From Bacteroidales bacterium (GTDB lineage: Bacteria > Bacteroidota > Bacteroidia > Bacteroidales > SMBSF77), in contig JAIOTT010000041.1 in NCBI GenBank assembly GCA_021106655.1, positions 1 to 11,000 on the forward strand: a stretch of DNA of 11,000 nucleotides. The letters run 5' to 3'. Positions 7,842-11,000 of this stretch are shown piece by piece. The notes beneath the pieces were generated by a model. That model was not told the DNA's origin, ran no database searches, and saw only the letters and a list, made by a program, of their open reading frames with translations. The translations under genes were made by a program, and so were the position numbers. The first letter of the stretch is position 1. Each line of letters starts with the position of its first letter.

Positions 7842-9581
7842 TTATCCTGTATATCTTTGTTTTCGAATTCTGGCATGTATAAATCCAAAAGCTATTACCA
7901 GAACTATTGGTAGAATTAGATTCAATAATTGCCATTTCAGATTATTATTAGCGATCTTTGTTTTATCAAGCAATCTGAGTTTCAGTTCACGCGACCTAAT
8001 AGATATCAGACCTGAATCATCACAAAGATAATTCATAGCATTCATTATCAATTCCTTATTTCCAAAAGTTTCCCTTGTATACTGGTCAAAACCTAGTGGA
8101 AGAGGATATCCTTTAGAGAGATGCAATTGATTCCTGATAACATCTCCATCCGAAATAATTATCATTTTATTTGGTAAACTTTTTTTCAGAAAGCCAATTG
8201 CCTGATCTTTTGCAACTTCTGGAGGGATAATATAGGTAAACATTGATTCAAACTCACCCTCTAATAAAACAGCAACAGCTCTTTCAGGCCCTTGATATAA
8301 TCTCTTATCAGGCTCTTCTTTTAGTATTTGTAAACTTATCATTGCAGGTGTATTAATTGTTCTACAGTATGGTGAGCAACTTAATAAAACTGTCTTTTTA
8401 ATATTTTTGAGAATCACAGTATCAATGCTGCTTATAAATTCAGTACGGATGGCATTCAAATTATTAACAATAGGGTGGCCATGTAAAGGGGTAATAACAG
8501 GAAAATAATACCAGCGAAAAAATTCAAACTGAGGCTGATCACCTATGTGACCTACCAATAAAGGAATAGGTAAGGAATTAATATCCATGATAAGGTTATT
8601 ATTAAGCCTTACCCCATACTTGAATAACAAATCATCCAATCTCAGATCATTTGTAATGCCTACTGTTTCACTATATTTCTGTAAACTATCCATACTCGCA
8701 AAAACAGGATCAATTAGCCAAAGAACTCTTCCTCCGTACATGATATATTGATCAATAATAAACTTGTCTTGATCGGAAAAAGCAGAATCAGGCTTTGCAA
8801 TTATGATAGCATCATATTTATTAATTATTTTCACTTTACCTGAGTCAAGTATCTCCCTTTTCGAAAGGCTGTTAATTTGACCATCTATACTGATTCTCTC
8901 AATTTTATAATACTCCTTCAGTGATTGCGTAATATCATATACCTCAATTTCTGATAACTCTCCATGCCCTTCAATAAATGCAACTTTTGCTTTGGTATTT
9001 GCCGTAAGCTTCATTATAACGTTTGAAATATTAAACTCAAGGTCTTGTATAGAGTTATTAAGAACTGCTTCAGGTGGAACTCCAATTTGCGAGGTCAGCA
9101 AAGATAAAGGCATTTCTTTCCCAGTATATGAAACCACAGCTCCAGGAAAAATAATCTGTTGCGACATACCTGCTTTATTTTTCACCTGAAGATCCGTAGG
9201 ATTTAATCCTTTACTTATTAATTGCTCATAAATACTATTCCTGGTATTGATATCTTCACTTGCTGAAGGATCAATAAACTCGTATTGGATATTATTACTA
9301 TATGCCCTGAATTCATCCAGCATCTCCTTTGTTTCTCTTCTCAGACGCTTAAATCCAGCTGGAAATTCTCCCTCAAGGTACACTTTAAAGTATACTATAT
9401 CATCCATTTCTTTTAAAAGTTCTTTTGTTGCATCAGACAAGGAATATCGCTTTTCGGATGTCAGATCAAACCGTGTAAACACAAACGAACTGATTATATT
9501 AATTAGAATGATAATTATCAACCCTAATAATAATTGAATCAGATTATTTCGCTTTACAGTATTTCGTTTCCTGATCTTCAT
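7842..9581 (-). CDS. gldG: GldG, periplasmic subunit of gliding-associated ABC transporter
   Basis: A protein of 579 residues. An N-terminal membrane anchor (about 13-36) follows a basic MKIRKRNTVKRNN start. After it comes FDLTSEKRYSLSDATKELL (38-56), the conserved opening of the GldG extracytoplasmic domain. Further recognisable points are AVLNNSIQDLEFN (172-184), VAFIEGHGEL (200-209) and a Rossmann-like stretch with GGRVLWLIDPV. A C-terminal membrane helix (about 550-568) precedes the basic tail RIRKQRYTG. In Flavobacterium, GldF and GldG with the ATPase GldA form a transporter needed for gliding; the substrate is unknown, and several Bacteroidota carry gldFG without gliding. The length is normal for the family. 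It follows gldF after 38 bases and is probably in one operon with it. The ATG at 9581 is chosen because the family starts with a short basic segment and then the anchor. No strong ribosome binding site is visible. Confidence 0.93.
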   Translation of the reverse strand: MKIRKRNTVKRNNLIQLLLGLIIIILINIISSFVFTRFDLTSEKRYSLSDATKELLKEMDDIVYFKVYLEGEFPAGFKRLRRETKEMLDEFRAYSNNIQYEFIDPSASEDINTRNSIYEQLISKGLNPTDLQVKNKAGMSQQIIFPGAVVSYTGKEMPLSLLTSQIGVPPEAVLNNSIQDLEFNISNVIMKLTANTKAKVAFIEGHGELSEIEVYDITQSLKEYYKIERISIDGQINSLSKREILDSGKVKIINKYDAIIIAKPDSAFSDQDKFIIDQYIMYGGRVLWLIDPVFASMDSLQKYSETVGITNDLRLDDLLFKYGVRLNNNLIMDINSLPIPLLVGHIGDQPQFEFFRWYYFPVITPLHGHPIVNNLNAIRTEFISSIDTVILKNIKKTVLLSCSPYCRTINTPAMISLQILKEEPDKRLYQGPERAVAVLLEGEFESMFTYIIPPEVAKDQAIGFLKKSLPNKMIIISDGDVIRNQLHLSKGYPLPLGFDQYTRETFGNKELIMNAMNYLCDDSGLISIRSRELKLRLLDKTKIANNNLKWQLLNLILPIVLVIAFGFIHARIRKQRYTG

Positions 9582-9587
9582 TTCAAA

Positions 9588-9605
9588 TTTTAGTCATTTT
9601 AGTCA
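9588..9605 (+). repeat. Tandem 9-base repeat in the gldF-gldG gap
   Basis: TTTTAGTCA occurs twice head to tail (9588-9596 and 9597-9605). On the coding strand it reads as two copies of TGACTAAAA just upstream of the gldG start at 9581, in the place where a ribosome binding site would normally be. The repeat resembles in style, but not in sequence, the repeat upstream of gldF at 10391-10429. Confidence 0.7.
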
Positions 9606-9619
9606 TTCGAAACTTCTTA

Positions 9620-10351
9620 CTACCATTTCCTACTTTCTAATGATACTTTAGTAAGTAAAATAAACAACACAATCACACTCAAAAAATAAATCACATCCCG
9701 TGTATCTACAACACCTCGGCTCATTGAAGAATAATGTTCATTAATTCCGAGTGTTTTTATAAACAAATCAAAGCTCCCAAACAAATCAAAGGAATATATC
9801 AATTCAAATCCAATATAGGCAAAACCACATAAAAAGGCAGCTACAATAAATGAAATTAGCTGGTTATTAGTTATTGAGGATGAAAACAAACCAATGGAAA
9901 CAAAGGTAGCACTAAGAAATAAAAGTCCAAGATACGAGCCCCACATACCACCCATATCAATGTTTCCAGGAGGAAGGCCAAGTTGATAGACTGTTATAAA
10001 ATAAACCAAAGTTGGCAGGAGAGAAAAGATAACAAGTATCAAGGCTGCGAGATATTTAGCGAAAATTATCTGAAAATCAGATAAAGGCAGGGTTAAAAGA
10101 ACTTCAATCGTTCCGCTTTTATGTTCATCGGAAAATAAACGCATAGTAATCGCAGGTATCAAAAAAAGAAATATAAATGGAGCGAGGAGAAAAAGTCCAT
10201 CAATATTTGCATATCCAAAATCCAGAATATTAAAGTCAAGATGAAAGACCCAGAGAAATAATCCAGTAATAATCAAAAAAACAATTATCACAATATATCC
10301 GGTTAAAGAACTAAAAAAGCTATTTATTTCTTTCTTTAGAAGTGTGCACAT
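9620..10351 (-). CDS. gldF: GldF, ABC transporter permease associated with gliding
   Basis: A protein of 243 residues with six predicted membrane segments (about 15-37, 52-71, 97-121, 137-157, 163-187 and 219-235), the usual size and layout for GldF of the ABC-2 permease family. The start LLKKEINSFFSSLTGYI (4-20) and the cytoplasmic motif DEHKSGTIEVLLTLPLSD (75-92) are typical of GldF and relatives. With GldG and an ATPase (GldA) it would form the transporter in the inner membrane. No gldA-like ATPase lies in this window, which is normal for Bacteroidota where gldA is often unlinked. The ATG at 10351 is the only good start before the first helix. gldG follows 38 bases downstream, so the pair is likely one transcript. 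The strong terminator at 10446-10476 means gldF needs its own promoter in the preceding 95 bases. Confidence 0.93.
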   Translation of the reverse strand: MCTLLKKEINSFFSSLTGYIVIIVFLIITGLFLWVFHLDFNILDFGYANIDGLFLLAPFIFLFLIPAITMRLFSDEHKSGTIEVLLTLPLSDFQIIFAKYLAALILVIFSLLPTLVYFITVYQLGLPPGNIDMGGMWGSYLGLLFLSATFVSIGLFSSSITNNQLISFIVAAFLCGFAYIGFELIYSFDLFGSFDLFIKTLGINEHYSSMSRGVVDTRDVIYFLSVIVLFILLTKVSLESRKW

Positions 10352-10371
10352 AATAATTTCTCAAAACCATT

Positions 10372-10379
10372 CAAAATTA
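10372..10379 (-). promoter_or_regulatory. Possible -7 box for gldFG
   Basis: TAATTTTG on the minus strand matches TAnnTTTG and would place the transcript start roughly 12-16 bases before the gldF ATG. No TTG or TTTG is found at the matching -33 position. That position is occupied by the tandem repeat at 10391-10429. Support rests on the single box and on the need for a promoter between the upstream terminator and gldF. Confidence 0.25.
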
Positions 10380-10390
10380 ATACTTTTTTT

Positions 10391-10429
10391 GACTTTTCGG
10401 CCTTTTGACTTTTGGACCTTTCGACTTTA
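10391..10429 (+). repeat. Degenerate 16-base tandem repeat upstream of gldF
   Basis: About two and a half copies of a 16-base unit: GACTTTTCGGCCTTTT (10391-10406), GACTTTTGGACCTTTC (10407-10422), then GACTTTA (10423-10429). The two full units differ at three positions. It lies in the gap between the terminator of the T9SS cargo gene and the start of gldF. I do not recognise it as a known regulatory element. Confidence 0.65.
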
Positions 10430-10445
10430 TAAAGCACTATAAACA

Positions 10446-10476
10446 AACAAAGGAGGCTGAACCAGCCTCCTTTGTT
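10446..10476 (-). terminator. Intrinsic terminator of the T9SS cargo gene
   Basis: A perfect 13-base stem (10446-10458 with 10464-10476), which can extend by one more G-C pair around a 3-base loop. On the minus strand the stem (AACAAAGGAGGCT / AGCCTCCTTTGTT) runs into a T-rich tract (TGTTTATAG, with the T-rich 3' arm of the stem). It lies 22 bases after the stop codon of the gene ending at 10498, so it should separate that transcript from gldFG. Confidence 0.85.
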
Positions 10477-10497
10477 GAAAAATCATTCCCTTAATGG

Positions 10498-11000
10498 TTA
10501 TTTATTCACAACCATCATACGGGTTTGTACGAAGTTGCGACTCTGGCCTTCAACTTCTATTTTATACATATATGCTCCTGTAGCTAACGCTGATCCATCA
10601 AAGTCAACCTTATAGCTACCTTCACTTTGTTCTTCATTTACCAGTACTGCTATTTGTTCTCCCAGAAGGTTGAACACACTCAGTACAACTTTTCCGGTTT
10701 CCGGTAGTCTGTACTCAATAGTGGTAATATTATTGAACGGATTAGGATAGTTATTGCTCAGTGCATAATCGTTCGCTGAAGCAACCAATCGAGGCATTGT
10801 CAGTTTCACATTATCAACCATCACAGCACTTCTGTCAGCAATTTCACTCCTTGCATTCAGATCAAAGTTCATGTCAGCTGCATCGGCAAATGTTGTCAAT
10901 CTCAGTTTCAGTATGAACAATGATTCATTTGCTTCAAGTGATATTGGCTCTAAGTTATACCATGATATCCTCAATTGACCATCTTTAGCTGAATACATCA
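10498..11000 (-). CDS. T9SS type A sorting-domain protein, C-terminal part, 5' end beyond window
   Basis: The frame is open to the right edge, so only the last 167 codons or so are seen; the ATG at 10998 is internal, not a proven start. Numbering from that ATG, residues 7-70 (GQLRISWYNLEPISLEANE and on to SEIADRSAVMVDNVKLTMP) look like the end of a cohesin-like beta domain often found just before the tail in such proteins. The C-terminal sorting domain follows at about 79-166, with NNYPNPFNN (82-90), TTIEYRLPETGKVVLSVFNLLGE (92-114 region), GSYKVDFDGSALATGAYMYKI and the closing RMMVVNK. This matches the Por secretion system tail family. The protein would cross the inner membrane by Sec and the outer membrane by T9SS, then be cleaved and attached or released. 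The catalytic or binding part lies outside the window, so its function is unknown. Confidence 0.88.
   Translation of the reverse strand, partial: MYSAKDGQLRISWYNLEPISLEANESLFILKLRLTTFADAADMNFDLNARSEIADRSAVMVDNVKLTMPRLVASANDYALSNNYPNPFNNITTIEYRLPETGKVVLSVFNLLGEQIAVLVNEEQSEGSYKVDFDGSALATGAYMYKIEVEGQSRNFVQTRMMVVNK

Noticed and set aside
7789..8031. An 80-codon plus-strand frame overlapping the 3' end of gldG
   Set aside because: It lies mostly antisense to well-conserved gldG sequence and has no recognisable product.

Overview
The window reads as chromosomal DNA of a member of the Bacteroidota. Three things point there: a gldF-gldG pair (the membrane and periplasmic parts of a gliding-associated ABC transporter), the C-terminal end of a protein with a type IX secretion (T9SS, type A) sorting domain, and at least one promoter-like element of the Bacteroidota kind (TTTG, 21 bases, TAnnTTTG). 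Base composition is AT-rich, and no strong Shine-Dalgarno sequences precede the starts, which also fits that phylum. There are no rRNA or tRNA genes, insertion sequences, CRISPR arrays or phage genes that I can see.

Positions 1-7723 hold four paralogous large membrane proteins in two divergent arms. Each has a polytopic GT-C-like membrane half and, in the three complete genes, a C-terminal TPR half. They fall into two subfamilies. Type A (the partial gene at 1-1441 on minus, and 3952-5874 on plus) carries motifs close to those of animal TMTC proteins: a DD pair in the first loop, YRPLS, HP[IL]HTEVVANIK, DYSYN and GER. Type B (1586-3517 on minus, and 5891-7723 on plus) carries NWDD, NYHP, [HN]PMHVESVVW, SERKD, SKAQAV and AERYTY. 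The left arm is transcribed B then A and the right arm A then B, so each arm has one of each type, but the order is not that of a simple inverted duplication. A divergent intergenic region of about 434 bases separates the arms.

Positions 7842-10351 (minus) hold gldF followed by gldG, convergent with the right arm. Upstream of gldF is a strong intrinsic terminator (10446-10476) that ends the T9SS cargo gene entering from the right edge (10498-11000, minus).

Taken together, the window combines a surface-export and motility module (gldFG and a T9SS client) with four TMTC-like candidate protein glycosyltransferases. That the four enzymes modify exported proteins is an inference from TMTC homology and from known periplasmic O-glycosylation in Bacteroidota. 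Nothing in the sequence proves it. The four-gene paired cluster is the most unusual thing here.
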